DNA of 52,037 bases from Candidatus Aminicenantota bacterium (GCA_030691735.1 JAUYDS010000052.1:1-52037); one strand, 5' to 3'. Counted from the first letter of the stretch, positions 34,048 through 45,668 are shown. Notes: generated by a model not told the origin, from the sequence alone. Program-made: numbers and translations.

Positions 34048-35292
34048 TCAGCGGGATAAAATCCTTCGCAGAACGAGCGGAGCGTCGAGCATGAGGCGGC
34101 CGACCTCCACTCGCTTTTTGAACTCCTCTTTGAACTCCGCCCGGAGCGGCTCGGCGGGCAAGAATTTCCAGGAGAGAGGATTGACATAGCTTCCCCCCTG
34201 TTTGACCCGGTAATCGAGGTGCGGTCCCGTTGATTCTCCCGAGTTGCCGACGGTCCCGATGATCTTTCCGCCCGCCACCTGGTCCCGAGCCTTGACGAAG
34301 ATCCTGGCGAGATGAAGGTACATCGTCTCATAGCCGTTCTTGTGCTTGAGATGGACCATGTTGCCGGCGGCCCCGTTCAACCCGGCGGAGACGACGACGC
34401 CGTCGGCTGTGGCATGGACCGGCATGCCGACGGGCGCTCCGTAATCGATGCCGTAATGGGCCGTGTAGATCTTGCGGATCGGATGGAGACGGTTGTAGCT
34501 GAACCGTGAGGTGATGGGTGCTCCATAGGGGAGAGGAGAGCGCAGGAACTCCTTACGCACGGACTTCCCCTCCAGGTCGAAATAATCGGCCTTCTTGGTG
34601 CCGGGGTATTCGAAGCGGAAGGCTTCATACGCCTTGTTTTGGCAGATGAATTCCGCGGCCAGGATCTCGCCGTAGCGGTAGAATTTTCCTTCCAGATATT
34701 TTTTCTCGTAGACCATCCGGAACGCATCGCCGCGGCGGAGCTCCGTGTAGAAATCGATGTCCCAGGCGAAGAGGTCGGTCATGCGGATGGTCAGCGCGTC
34801 GTTCTCGCCCCGCCGGGAGACGGCGTTGATCGGATTGTCCTCGATCATCCCCCAGATATAAGCGAGCTTCGTCTCGAACGCGTAGGACTTTTTCTCGGCC
34901 TTGAAATCGGACCCTTCGCGGGCCACGACGAGATACGATTTTTCGTCGATCAGGTATTCAATCGCCCGGACGTTGCCGCCCCCGTCCAAGGTGAGACGCA
35001 GTCGGCGGCCGGCCACGATCTTGTCCAGCTTGAAGAGCGGCTTGACCTGCTGGATCAGGCGATGGATCTCCTCGGTCGAAAAGCGATAGCCGGCCAGGAT
35101 GTCGGAGATCGTTTGGCCTTTTTGAATGGTGATCTCCTCGGTCGTCGGGGCGGGAGGGCCGGCCTCGGCCGGCGGGGGGGCCGGGCCGGCGGGAGCGGTG
35201 TCCTTTCTTTCGGTCACGAACAGGGCGACGAGACCGATCAAGAGGACGGCGGCTCCGGCCAGGATAGCGATTCGTCTTCCGAGGAGGGTCAT
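34048..35292 (-). CDS. Membrane-anchored M23 metallopeptidase
   Basis: The 414-residue protein has an N-terminal span (~7-26), a Pro/Ala linker, an OapA/LysM-like module (TIQKGQTISDILAGY, ~54-68) and a second strand domain, then an M23 domain. Zinc ligands appear in AHYGIDYGAP (HxxxD) and GPHLDYRV, where the usual HxH reads H-L-D. This is the layout of MepM/YebA-type peptidoglycan endopeptidases that cut peptide crosslinks in the periplasm. The altered HxH may lower activity or make it a regulator. Third gene of a minus-strand run with the small membrane protein and cyclophilin. Confidence 0.85.
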   Translation of the reverse strand: MTLLGRRIAILAGAAVLLIGLVALFVTERKDTAPAGPAPPPAEAGPPAPTTEEITIQKGQTISDILAGYRFSTEEIHRLIQQVKPLFKLDKIVAGRRLRLTLDGGGNVRAIEYLIDEKSYLVVAREGSDFKAEKKSYAFETKLAYIWGMIEDNPINAVSRRGENDALTIRMTDLFAWDIDFYTELRRGDAFRMVYEKKYLEGKFYRYGEILAAEFICQNKAYEAFRFEYPGTKKADYFDLEGKSVRKEFLRSPLPYGAPITSRFSYNRLHPIRKIYTAHYGIDYGAPVGMPVHATADGVVVSAGLNGAAGNMVHLKHKNGYETMYLHLARIFVKARDQVAGGKIIGTVGNSGESTGPHLDYRVKQGGSYVNPLSWKFLPAEPLRAEFKEEFKKRVEVGRLMLDAPLVLRRILSR

Positions 35293-35343
35293 GACGCTCT
35301 ATGAAGTATACGCGGCGGCTGCCATCTTGGTTTCATCTTTTCC

Positions 35344-35589
35344 TCAGGATTTCTTCGAAGGCGGCTCGGACTTCAGATTCCGGCGGCGTTCGATCTCCTT
35401 GAGCACGGGCTTGTGGAGGACGAGAATATAATAGAGAATGAGCCCTCCCGCGATCACCCCAAAGCGCGTCGTGTTGCCCTGGATGAGATCGATCACAGCG
35501 AAGACGAGGAGGGTCGCCAGAGCAAAAACATGAAAGAGGGCGAAGATCGTGTCGCCGAGCTTGGACCTTGGTTTGTCGTCGGGGGGCAA
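35344..35589 (-). CDS. Small two-span membrane protein
   Basis: The 81-residue protein has two hydrophobic segments (~14-35 and ~43-58) flanked by basic tails, the last being LKEIERRRNLKSEPPSKKS. No family is recognised. It starts at a TTG without a clear ribosome-binding site, 12 nt after the cyclophilin stop, so the start is uncertain. Operon position suggests an envelope role. Confidence 0.55.
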   Translation of the reverse strand: MPPDDKPRSKLGDTIFALFHVFALATLLVFAVIDLIQGNTTRFGVIAGGLILYYILVLHKPVLKEIERRRNLKSEPPSKKS

Positions 35590-35601
35590 GGCTGGTGTCT
35601 A

Positions 35602-36165
35602 TTAAGCCTCGGCGCGCCGGACCGAGACGATCGTGATCGGCTGCCGGGGAGCGTCCGCATAGCCCTTGATCGTGCCGGTGGGCACGGCCGCGATGGCATC
35701 CGCGACCTCCAGTCCCTTGATCACTTTGCCGAAAACGGCGTATTTCATTCCGTCGAGCGAGAGATTGTCCGCGTGATTGATATAGAACTGGCAGGTCGCG
35801 CTGTTCAGGTCGTTGCCGCGGGCCATGGCGATCGTTCCGCGCAGGTTATTAAGCCCGTTTCCGGCTTCGTTCCGGATCGGCGGCTTGGCCTTCTTCTCGA
35901 TGAAGTCCGGGGTGAGCCCGCCGCCCTGGATCATGAACCCCTTGATGACGCGGTGAAAGATCGTCCCGTCGTAGAATTTCTCGTCGACGTAGGACAGGAA
36001 GTTCTTCACCGAGACGGGCGCTTTGAGCGGATCGAGCTCGATGGTAATGTCGCCCTTCGTCGTCTTGATCACGACGATGGGGCCCGCCGTTTGGGCGGCG
36101 GCATTGAGCGCCGTTCCGAACAGAATGGTCAGCGTCACTGCGGCCAGAACCATTTTATCCCACAT
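35602..36165 (-). CDS. Secreted cyclophilin-type peptidyl-prolyl isomerase
   Basis: The ATG at 36165, preceded by AAGGAGGTCCTC, gives 187 residues. A signal peptide (~1-24, ending NAAAQ) precedes a cyclophilin domain with FHRVIKGFMIQGG (catalytic Arg in FHRV), GTIAMARGNDLNSATCQFYI and YAVFGKVIKGLEV. The canonical SQFFI reads CQFYI. Such PPIases assist folding of periplasmic and outer-membrane proteins. First gene of the three-gene run. Confidence 0.92.
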   Translation of the reverse strand: MWDKMVLAAVTLTILFGTALNAAAQTAGPIVVIKTTKGDITIELDPLKAPVSVKNFLSYVDEKFYDGTIFHRVIKGFMIQGGGLTPDFIEKKAKPPIRNEAGNGLNNLRGTIAMARGNDLNSATCQFYINHADNLSLDGMKYAVFGKVIKGLEVADAIAAVPTGTIKGYADAPRQPITIVSVRRAEA

Positions 36166-36390
36166 GAGGACCTCCTTGAGCGATGCTCGGATGCCTCGCG
36201 GCTCCGAAACGGGACGATAGCAGAATCGCCCCTTCAAATCAAATGGAAGGCTCGGGGAAGAAGCTCGCTCGCTTCTTCGCTCCCCAACGACTAAATCAGC
36301 TCGTCACCCTCGATCCTTCCCCTTTCTTCTTGCTTTCCCCGCACTCTTATAATAAAAAATGATTGTCAAAAATCGGTTTAGGAGGAGAGG
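36166..36390. other. Divergent intergenic region with hairpin
   Basis: GAAGAAGC (36257-36264) and GCTTCTTC (36271-36278) form an 8-bp stem around TCGCTC. A possible -10 TATAAT lies at 36348-36353 toward the M28 gene, but no -35 at proper spacing was found. AGGAGGAGAGG precedes the M28 ATG. No promoter could be assigned toward the cyclophilin. Confidence 0.4.
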
Positions 36391-37938
36391 ATGAGAAATA
36401 AAAAGATCTGGATCGGACTGTTCGCCTTCGTCTTTGTCCTGAACGTTTCGCTGGCCTCGGCCCAAAGCCAGCGCGGCCAGGCCGCGGCGCCGCTGACCGA
36501 TGAACAGAAGCTCCTCGCCGCCATGCATCTCATTTCGAGCGACACGCTTTACGATTATGTCAAAGAGCTCGTTTCCGAGAAATTCGGCGGCCGCCTCACC
36601 GGCACGCCGGAGTTCAACGCCAGCGCCGAGTGGGTCATCTCGCTCCTCAAAACCTGGGGCGTTCAGCCGGTGGGGGACAAAGGGACGTATCTCCAGGCCT
36701 TCCCCAATCCCTTTACGCTCGTCTTCAAGGGCGGCCTGCTGACGATGAACATCCCGGTCAAGGACGGCGTCATCAAAAAGCCTTATAAATATGAGGATGA
36801 ATTCATCCCTGGTGGAACCACGGCCTCCGGCGAGGTCACGGCCGAAGTTGTCTTCGTCGGCTACGGAGTGACGGCGCCAGAGCTCGCTTACGACGATTAC
36901 GCGGGCGTGGACGTCAAAGGCAAGATCGTCCTGATGGACCCCGAAGTGCCGATGGGAGCCAGCGACACGTCCGATGTTTTCAAGAAGTGGCGGCCGTATT
37001 CCTTTCATCAGTACAAACTCGAGAATGCCGTGGCCCACGGGGCCAAAGCCATGATCTACAACTACGGCCCGATCGGAAATCCGAACAACTCCTATCGCGA
37101 AGGATTCGTCTACCATCATGTGGGCCCGGCCGTGGTCAGCGACGTTTTCGCCGGGACGGGCAGGACCTATGCCGAGACGGTGGCCAGGATCAGGAAAGAG
37201 CTCAAGCCCCAATCCTTCGCCACGGGCAAGATCATGACGATCAAGAACGTGGCCGAGCGTCATCCCGAGGGAATCGGCTATAACGTTCTCGGTGCCATTC
37301 CGGGGACGGACCCGAAGCTTAAAGACGAGGTCATCATCATCGGCGGGCATCTCGATCATCTCGGCCACTGTTGGGAGCTCATGCCGGGCGCCAACGATAA
37401 CGCTACCGCGGTCGCCGTCGGGCTGGGCGTGGCTGAAGCCATGGGCAAGTGCGCGATCAAACCCAAGAGGACGGTCCTCTTCATCTTCTTCGGCAGCGAG
37501 GAGCAGGCCGTCGCCGGCTCGGACTTTTACTGTGAGCACCCGGTCTATCCGCTGGACAAGACGCTCGTTTTCATCAACATAGAAGGACCGGGGATGGGCG
37601 ACAGGATCTCGGCCTCGGGCGCGCGGACCTATCCCGCCTTCTGGTCGTTCATCGAAAAGACCAATGAGAAGTACATCCACCGCCAGGTGTCCGGCGGCGC
37701 CGCGTCGTACCCCGGTCGGCCGCGGCAGGACTCGGCCCGGTTCTTTTGGAAGGGCGTGCCGTCCTTGACCTTCGGAGCGAGCGGAAAATCCCTGCCGTAT
37801 TCGACCTATCACAACACCAAGGACACCGCGGATCTCGTGACGCCGGAGATCATGGAGGACATGGCCCAGCTCTTCTTCATGGCCGTGATGGACATGGCCG
37901 GACAGGAGATGCTGAATTTTCGTCCCGAAAAGAAATAG
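36391..37938 (+). CDS. Secreted M28-family zinc peptidase with PA domain
   Basis: The 515-residue protein starts with a signal peptide (MRNKKIWIGLFAFVFVLN to LASAQ). A PA-like insert (~140-265) lies inside the M28 domain. Zinc ligands and catalytic residues: GGHLDHLG (H320, D322), PGANDNATAVA (bridging Asp), GSEEQAVAGS (Glu pair), and YHNTKDTADL (His). INIEGPG stands where many have NxD. The family comprises aminopeptidases and glutaminyl cyclases; an exported aminopeptidase is the likeliest role. It is monocistronic and convergent with the GTPase gene. Confidence 0.9.
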   Translation: MRNKKIWIGLFAFVFVLNVSLASAQSQRGQAAAPLTDEQKLLAAMHLISSDTLYDYVKELVSEKFGGRLTGTPEFNASAEWVISLLKTWGVQPVGDKGTYLQAFPNPFTLVFKGGLLTMNIPVKDGVIKKPYKYEDEFIPGGTTASGEVTAEVVFVGYGVTAPELAYDDYAGVDVKGKIVLMDPEVPMGASDTSDVFKKWRPYSFHQYKLENAVAHGAKAMIYNYGPIGNPNNSYREGFVYHHVGPAVVSDVFAGTGRTYAETVARIRKELKPQSFATGKIMTIKNVAERHPEGIGYNVLGAIPGTDPKLKDEVIIIGGHLDHLGHCWELMPGANDNATAVAVGLGVAEAMGKCAIKPKRTVLFIFFGSEEQAVAGSDFYCEHPVYPLDKTLVFINIEGPGMGDRISASGARTYPAFWSFIEKTNEKYIHRQVSGGAASYPGRPRQDSARFFWKGVPSLTFGASGKSLPYSTYHNTKDTADLVTPEIMEDMAQLFFMAVMDMAGQEMLNFRPEKK

Positions 37939-37945
37939 CTTAAGT

Positions 37946-38039
37946 AGGGACATGTACTTTGGGGACACATACTTTCCCCGAATGAGGTGTCCCTCAGGTA
38001 CGTGTCCCTAAAGTATGTGTCCCCAAAGTACGTGTCCCT
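37946..38039. repeat. Large GGGACA-type inverted repeat (REP-like/terminator)
   Basis: Arms 37946-37975 and 38010-38039 are 30 nt each with one mismatch, around a 34-nt loop. Each arm itself holds two GGGACA cores (AGGGACATGTACTTT then GGGGACACATACTTT), and the loop holds further copies. It begins 8 nt after the M28 stop and ends 4 nt before the GTPase remnant, so it may act as a bidirectional terminator for the convergent genes. Confidence 0.8.
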
Positions 38040-38042
38040 GAT

Positions 38043-38099
38043 TTAGAGGTGGAGCTCGCAGACGCCCTCGCCGACGAGGACGGTACTACGGGACTTCAT
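38043..38099 (-). pseudogene. Duplicated 3' end of a TGS-GTPase gene
   Basis: The frame MKSRSTVLVGEGVCELHL plus stop matches the C-terminus of the adjacent GTPase (MITRDFVLADEDVCELHI plus stop). The DNA agrees closely around CGCAGACG and the downstream codons but is not identical. Only ~18 codons of the TGS domain are left. It lies 16 nt downstream of the intact gene in the same orientation. Confidence 0.75.
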
Positions 38100-38115
38100 C
38101 CGGCCTGACTGATTA

Positions 38116-39111
38116 TCAAATGTGCAATTCGCAGACGTCCTCGTCGGCGAGGACGAAATCGCGGGTGATCATCTGGCCCGTGTATTCGGTCCCCCGCCAG
38201 AGGCGGGCGTAGGCCAGCTTTTCGGCGAAGTCCTTATGGACGGCCCGGGCCATGTCGATGACGGTCGTCCCCCGCTTCAGAACGAAGGGTTCGTTGTGGT
38301 CGAGTTTTTTCCCGGGGACCTTGCTGTAGACCCGGATCACGTGGAGAAAACCGAAGATCCGCTTTTTCAGGTCGTCCAATCCCTCGCCCGTCACGGCCGA
38401 GACGGGGACGATCGTCAAGAGGCCGTCGAAAAAGAATCTCAGAGACTCCAGGTTCGCTCCGCCGGCGTCGAGATCGGCCTTGTTGGCGATGAGGAGGGTC
38501 CGTTTCCGGAACGGGTGAGGACCGGGGCTTCCTTCGGGCGGCTGATCATCCTCCCGCACTAATTCGACCCGCTTGTCCCTGAGCTTAGCCACGAGGGTTT
38601 CGAGAAGCGACGGGGCGTCCGCGTTGGCCAGATCGACGACGATGAGCGCGGCGTCGGCGACCTTGACCAATTCCACCTGCGAGCTTTCCATGAGGTCCGG
38701 CGTCATGGGCGGAAGATCGATCAGCTGGACGCGGATATTTTCGTAGCGCATCATGTAGGGAGCGGGAGCGCGGGTCGTGAACGGATAGTCGCCGACCTCC
38801 GGCTCGGCTCCCGTGAGGGCTTTGATGAGCATGGATTTCCCGGCGTTCGGGGGGCCGATGACGACGACCTGTCCGGCGCCCTGCTTGGGGATGATGAAGC
38901 TCACGCTGTGCTTGGCCAGCGGCTGTTTCTCCATCTCCTCTTTGAGCTTGGAGATCTTGGCCTTGAGCTGGGCCTGGAGCTTTTCCGTGGCCTTATGCTT
39001 GGGCATAAGGGCCATCATCTCCTGCATGATCTCCAGCCTCTCCTGCGGTATCTTGGCCGTCCTGAGCTTTCTTTCGGCCTCGAGGTATTGGGGGGTCAGG
39101 TTGGCCGCCAT
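38116..39111 (-). CDS. DRG-like GTPase with TGS domain
   Basis: The ATG at 39111 after GGAGAGGACGCC gives 331 residues. An N-terminal helical segment (~1-65) resembles DRG/archaeal GTPases. The G domain has GPPNAGKS (G1), TTRAPAP (G2), DLPPM (G3; the usual DxxG reads DLPP), NKAD (G4) and PVSAVTGEG (G5). A TGS domain (~265-331) ends ADEDVCELHI. DRG proteins bind ribosomes or RNA in eukaryotes and archaea; a translation or stress role is inferred. Confidence 0.85.
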   Translation of the reverse strand: MAANLTPQYLEAERKLRTAKIPQERLEIMQEMMALMPKHKATEKLQAQLKAKISKLKEEMEKQPLAKHSVSFIIPKQGAGQVVVIGPPNAGKSMLIKALTGAEPEVGDYPFTTRAPAPYMMRYENIRVQLIDLPPMTPDLMESSQVELVKVADAALIVVDLANADAPSLLETLVAKLRDKRVELVREDDQPPEGSPGPHPFRKRTLLIANKADLDAGGANLESLRFFFDGLLTIVPVSAVTGEGLDDLKKRIFGFLHVIRVYSKVPGKKLDHNEPFVLKRGTTVIDMARAVHKDFAEKLAYARLWRGTEYTGQMITRDFVLADEDVCELHI

Positions 39112-39133
39112 GGCGTCCTCTCCGTCAAAATGA

Positions 39134-40324
39134 TCATTCGACCCAGGCCAGAAGCCGGTCGCGTTTGAGGTCAAAAGAATAGCCCTTGGGGGCCTTGATC
39201 TTCCAAACGACGGACTGCAGGTTGTTGGTCAGGTCCATGACCGTGATATGTTCTTCCGTTCCCTGGCTGTAAAGGACGGCCGCGTATTGTTCCCCCGCGT
39301 CCAGGAGCGGCCGGTTGACGATCTGCCCGGCTTCAACGTCCGGGCCGCGTTCCGTCTGCCCCGATTCCGGGTCGATCATGGTCACATATTCCTTCAGCCC
39401 CTTGTCCGTGGATTCGAGCGCGACCCCGAACAACAGGCTCGTTTTGGGCGTGAAGAACAGGGCCAGCTCTCCGGTGACACCCCAGCTCCCGTTCTCCCAG
39501 CGGGTAATGTTCTGGGGGATCTCGTTCTCGAGAGAGATCTTGTCCCACTCCTCGAAGCGGGGAGCCACGACGGCCGTACTTTGAAAGAGGTTCACATTCT
39601 CGGGATTTTTTTCCACGGACAGGAGAACCAGGTCTTTGTCCTCGGAGACGTCCACGAATTTCCACCGTTCCTTTCTCGGGAAATCATGCGGCACGATCTG
39701 CGGAGGGACCGTCTCGAGCCGGACGAGATAGGCTTTGTTCGCGCACATGTTCACGAGATCGGGCTGGCGGGGCAGAGGCGCATCGAAGACCGAAAAGACG
39801 AGGGTGTCGTCAGTCAGGAAGATGATCCCGGATACCTCTCCGCAGACGGGTTGAGCCGGAGCGGATCCGTCCGCCTGGTCCTCGACCCGCGGCCGGCCGA
39901 TCAACCCCTGGAAGATTTTCGTTACGCTCCCGTCCGTTTTTCCGGCATAGAGGCGGTTGGCCCCGCACCCCGTGAAGACATAAAACCTCGACCCATCGGC
40001 GTTCCAGCCCAAGGTCTGGCCGCTCTCGCCGAGGACCGGTTTGTCCGTCGAAGTCGATAGTTCCCGGAGAATCGTCTGGTCATTCGTGGAATACAGAAGG
40101 TACTTTCTGTCCGGCGACAGAGCGGCCGCGACGACGTCCGTGAGGAGAGTCTCGGCGGAGTCCTGGCTGACGGCGTAAATGTTCGACTGGGAAAGAACGT
40201 AGAGGACTCCGGGGATTTTCATTTTGGCCCCGCAACCGGGCCAGGCGATGAGGGCGATCATCGACAAGACGAAAAGGGGGTAACTCCGGACCCGTTTGAG
40301 GACGCGCATAGGACATTTTCTCAC
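39134..40324 (-). CDS. Putative lipoprotein with propeller-like repeats
   Basis: The GTG at 40324 has an excellent AGGAGG seven nt upstream and gives 396 residues. The N-terminal segment LSMIALIAWPGC ends in a possible lipobox Cys (residue 31). Repeats such as AAALSPDRKYLLYSTN, LGWNADGSRFYVFTG and FVDVSEDKDLVLLSVE suggest a TolB/WD40-like beta propeller. No enzyme motif is seen. It lies 22 nt upstream of the GTPase gene and may share its transcript. Confidence 0.65.
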   Translation of the reverse strand: MRKCPMRVLKRVRSYPLFVLSMIALIAWPGCGAKMKIPGVLYVLSQSNIYAVSQDSAETLLTDVVAAALSPDRKYLLYSTNDQTILRELSTSTDKPVLGESGQTLGWNADGSRFYVFTGCGANRLYAGKTDGSVTKIFQGLIGRPRVEDQADGSAPAQPVCGEVSGIIFLTDDTLVFSVFDAPLPRQPDLVNMCANKAYLVRLETVPPQIVPHDFPRKERWKFVDVSEDKDLVLLSVEKNPENVNLFQSTAVVAPRFEEWDKISLENEIPQNITRWENGSWGVTGELALFFTPKTSLLFGVALESTDKGLKEYVTMIDPESGQTERGPDVEAGQIVNRPLLDAGEQYAAVLYSQGTEEHITVMDLTNNLQSVVWKIKAPKGYSFDLKRDRLLAWVE

Positions 40325-40489
40325 GGCCGAACCTCCTCGGACGATGGCCCCCCCATATTAACAGAAAAAACCCTTCAAGACCATCCTCTAAGCCGCTTGA
40401 AATCGGTCCATTTTCGCTAGGTTGAGAGGCCGACGGGAGCCCCTCATTTTTCTGGAAAAAGATATATTTCCGTTTTTTTTGAGATACCG

Positions 40490-40534
40490 CAAAATATTGT
40501 GATTTATCCTTCCGGGGGCCACAAAATATTGTGG
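40490..40534. promoter_or_regulatory. Twin CAAAATATTGTG motifs upstream of gyrB
   Basis: CAAAATATTGTG occurs at 40490-40501 and 40522-40533, 32 bp apart (about three helical turns). The second is extended to CCACAA-AATA-TTGTGG (40519-40534), a near-perfect dyad. They lie 20-64 bp upstream of the gyrB -35, where an activator or supercoiling-responsive factor would bind. The factor is unknown. Confidence 0.5.
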
Positions 40535-40553
40535 ATTTCAGTCCGGAAAAGGC

Positions 40554-40582
40554 TTTACTTCTTGGCCTTTTTTTTATATAAT
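40554..40582 (+). promoter_or_regulatory. Sigma-70 promoter of gyrBA
   Basis: TTTACT (40554-40559), a 17-nt spacer with a T8 tract, and a perfect TATAAT (40577-40582). Transcription from ~40589 leaves a ~70-nt leader. The rest of 40325-40659 holds no supported gene, and no DnaA-box cluster was seen. Confidence 0.75.
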
Positions 40583-40614
40583 TCAGGTCTCGAAAATAAG
40601 CGCGGGTCCGGTGA

Positions 40615-43050
<2,436 letters not shown>

Positions 43051-43053
43051 GCC

Positions 43054-45585
43054 ATGGCTAAAGATAAAGATAAAGATAAAGACAAAGAAAAAGAGAAGGC
43101 CAGGGAAAAAGACTCCGGAAAGGAAAAAGAGCCGGACGTCCAACAGCCGCCCCCGCCCATCGCCGCCAATATAACCGTCGTCTCCCTCGAAGAGGAGATG
43201 AAGCGCTCATACCTCGATTACGCCATGAGCGTGATCATCGGGCGGGCCATCCCCGACATCAAGGACGGCCTCAAGCCCGTCCATCGCCGCGTTCTGTACG
43301 CAATGTACGAGACGGGGACGCAGTGGAACAAGCCCTATAAGAAGTCGGCCCGCATCGTCGGCGACGTCATCGGGAAATACCATCCGCACGGCGACGTGGC
43401 CGTTTACGACACGCTGGTCCGCCTGGCCCAGGACTTCAGCCTGCGCTATCTGCTCGTTGACGGGCAGGGGAACTTCGGCTCGATCGACGGCGACCCTCCG
43501 GCCGCCATGCGGTACACCGAAGTCCGGATGACGAAGCTGGCCTCGGAGCTCCTGGCGGACATCGAGAAGGACACGGTCAACTTCGTCCCCAATTATGATG
43601 AAAGCCTGACCATGCCCGAGGTCCTGCCGGCCAAGTTCCCGAACCTCCTCGTCAACGGCGGGTCGGGGATCGCCGTCGGCATGGCCACCAACATCCCCCC
43701 GCACAACCTGGGCGAGGTCATCGACGGCATCATCCACCTCATCTTGCACCCCAATGCGAGCCTCGACAAGATCATGGCCTACGTCCCGGGCCCCGATTTC
43801 CCGACCGGCGGTTATATCTTCAACCGCCAGGGCATCCGCGACGCCTACACGACGGGACGCGGCAGCATTCAGCTCCGGGCCAAGACCATGATCGAGCACG
43901 GCGAGAAAGGCGAACGCGAGAGGATCGTCGTCACCGAAATCCCCTACGCGGTCAACAAGTCTAGGCTCATCGAGAACATGGCCGAGCTCGTCAACGCCAA
44001 GAAGCTCGAGGGCATCGCCGACATCCGCGACGAATCCGACCGGGAAGGCATCCGCGTCGTCATCGAGATCAAGAAGGGCGAACTGCCCGAGGTCGTCCTG
44101 AACAATCTCTACAAGCACACCGCTCTCCAGACCACGTTCGGCATCATCATGCTGGCCATCGTCGACAAGCAGCCCAAGTACCTGGGCCTGCTCGACATCA
44201 TGAAATACTTCATCTCCCACCGCCAGGACGTCATCCGCCGCCGGACGCGGTTCGACCTCATGAAGGCCGAAGCCCGGGCGCACATCCTGGAGGGGTTGAC
44301 GATCGCCCTCGACCACCTCGACGCGATCATCAAAATCATCCGGGCGGCGAAGAACGTCGACGAGGCGCGGACGGGCCTGATGGAACGGTTCAAACTGACC
44401 CAGATCCAGGCCCAGGCCATCCTCGAGATGCAGCTCCAGCGGCTGACCCACCTCGAACGGGACAAGATCGTCAAGGAGTACGAAGAGGTGAAAGCCCTCA
44501 TCGCCAAGCTGAAGAAGATTCTCGGCTCGGACAAGCTCGTCCAGGAGATCATCGTCGACGAACTCAAGAACGTCAAGGAGAGCTTCGGCGACGAGCGACG
44601 GACCGAGATCCGGGACGAAGTCATCGGCGACATCCGTCCCGAGGACCTGATCAAGGAAGAGGACGTCGTCGTGCTCTACACCCAGTCCGGATACGTCAAG
44701 CGGACCTCGCTCAGCACGTATCACTTCCAGATCCGGGGCGGCAAGGGGCGCAGGGGCATCAGCATGAAGGCCGAGGACGTCGTCGAGAACCTCTTCATCT
44801 GCTCCACCCACAACTACCTCCTCTTCTTCACCAACAAAGGCCGCGTCTATTGGCTTAAAGCGCTCGAGATCCCCGACGTCGGGCCGGTCGGCCGCGGAAA
44901 ATCGATCGCCAACCTCCTCGAGTTTCAGCCCGAGGAACGGGTCACGTCCGTGCTGGCGATCAAGGACTTCGACGAGGAAAAGTATATCGTCATGCTGACG
45001 ACGAACGGACTGATCAAGAAGACCAAGCTCGGCGATTTCAGGAACATCCGCCGGGGCGGCATCATCGCCGTCAGTCTCCGGCCCAAGAGCGAATTGATGT
45101 GGACGCGCCTCACCGACGGCAAGCACGACATCGTCCTGGCCACCAAACTGGGCAAGGCCATCCGGTTCAAGGAATCCGACATCCGGTCGATGGGCCGCCA
45201 GGCCGCCGGGGTCCGGTCCATGTCCCTCCGGAAGAAGGACGAGGTCATCGGCATGGTCGCCATCGGCCCCGAAGACAAGTACATCTTCACCGCGAGCGAG
45301 AAAGGCTACGGCAAGAAGACCGAAACCGGCCTCTATCGCCGTCAGCGCCGGGGCGGGAAGGGTTTGATCAACCTCAAGATCACGCCGAAGATCGGGAACG
45401 CCATGGGCGTCCTCGGCATAGCCGACGAGGACCTCCTCGTCGTGACGGTATCCGGCAAAGTCATTCGCTTTCAGACCAAGCAAGTGAGGGCAGTGGGCCG
45501 GGCGACCCAGGGCGTCCGCCTGATCAACCTCGACGAAAAAGACCGAGTCTCGTCCGTAGCCAAAGCCGACGAAGAAAACGAATAG
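43054..45585 (+). CDS. gyrA: DNA gyrase subunit A
   Basis: The 843-residue breakage-reunion subunit has the catalytic Tyr Y154 in AAMRYTEVR, the quinolone pocket [10 protein letters not shown] (V115 where E. coli has Ser83, D119 for Asp87), a coiled-coil gate and six C-terminal beta-pinwheel repeats. The GyrA box appears as QRRGGKG (~770). Before the usual start ([19 protein letters not shown]) lies a ~38-residue extension: [13 protein letters not shown] followed by Pro-rich QPPPPIA. The extension is coded by GATAAA hexamer repeats. No ribosome-binding site is evident; coupling to gyrB is likely. Confidence 0.96.
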   Translation: MAKDKDKDKDKEKEKAREKDSGKEKEPDVQQPPPPIAANITVVSLEEEMKRSYLDYAMSVIIGRAIPDIKDGLKPVHRRVLYAMYETGTQWNKPYKKSARIVGDVIGKYHPHGDVAVYDTLVRLAQDFSLRYLLVDGQGNFGSIDGDPPAAMRYTEVRMTKLASELLADIEKDTVNFVPNYDESLTMPEVLPAKFPNLLVNGGSGIAVGMATNIPPHNLGEVIDGIIHLILHPNASLDKIMAYVPGPDFPTGGYIFNRQGIRDAYTTGRGSIQLRAKTMIEHGEKGERERIVVTEIPYAVNKSRLIENMAELVNAKKLEGIADIRDESDREGIRVVIEIKKGELPEVVLNNLYKHTALQTTFGIIMLAIVDKQPKYLGLLDIMKYFISHRQDVIRRRTRFDLMKAEARAHILEGLTIALDHLDAIIKIIRAAKNVDEARTGLMERFKLTQIQAQAILEMQLQRLTHLERDKIVKEYEEVKALIAKLKKILGSDKLVQEIIVDELKNVKESFGDERRTEIRDEVIGDIRPEDLIKEEDVVVLYTQSGYVKRTSLSTYHFQIRGGKGRRGISMKAEDVVENLFICSTHNYLLFFTNKGRVYWLKALEIPDVGPVGRGKSIANLLEFQPEERVTSVLAIKDFDEEKYIVMLTTNGLIKKTKLGDFRNIRRGGIIAVSLRPKSELMWTRLTDGKHDIVLATKLGKAIRFKESDIRSMGRQAAGVRSMSLRKKDEVIGMVAIGPEDKYIFTASEKGYGKKTETGLYRRQRRGGKGLINLKITPKIGNAMGVLGIADEDLLVVTVSGKVIRFQTKQVRAVGRATQGVRLINLDEKDRVSSVAKADEENE

Positions 45586-45615
45586 AAATCCCCGGGTCGC
45601 GTCTGCGAGAATCCT

Positions 45616-45668
45616 GGGGTCGCGTCTACATTTGGCCGAAAAAAAGTGGAAAATGTAGACGCGACCCC
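45616..45668. repeat. Perfect 18-bp inverted repeat after gyrA
   Basis: GGGGTCGCGTCTACATTT (45616-45633) and its exact complement (45651-45668) enclose a 17-nt loop rich in A. A partial direct copy, GGGTCGCGTCT, lies at 45594-45604. This GGGGTCGCGTC type resembles palindromes left by REP-associated transposases. It may also end gyrBA transcription. Confidence 0.8.
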
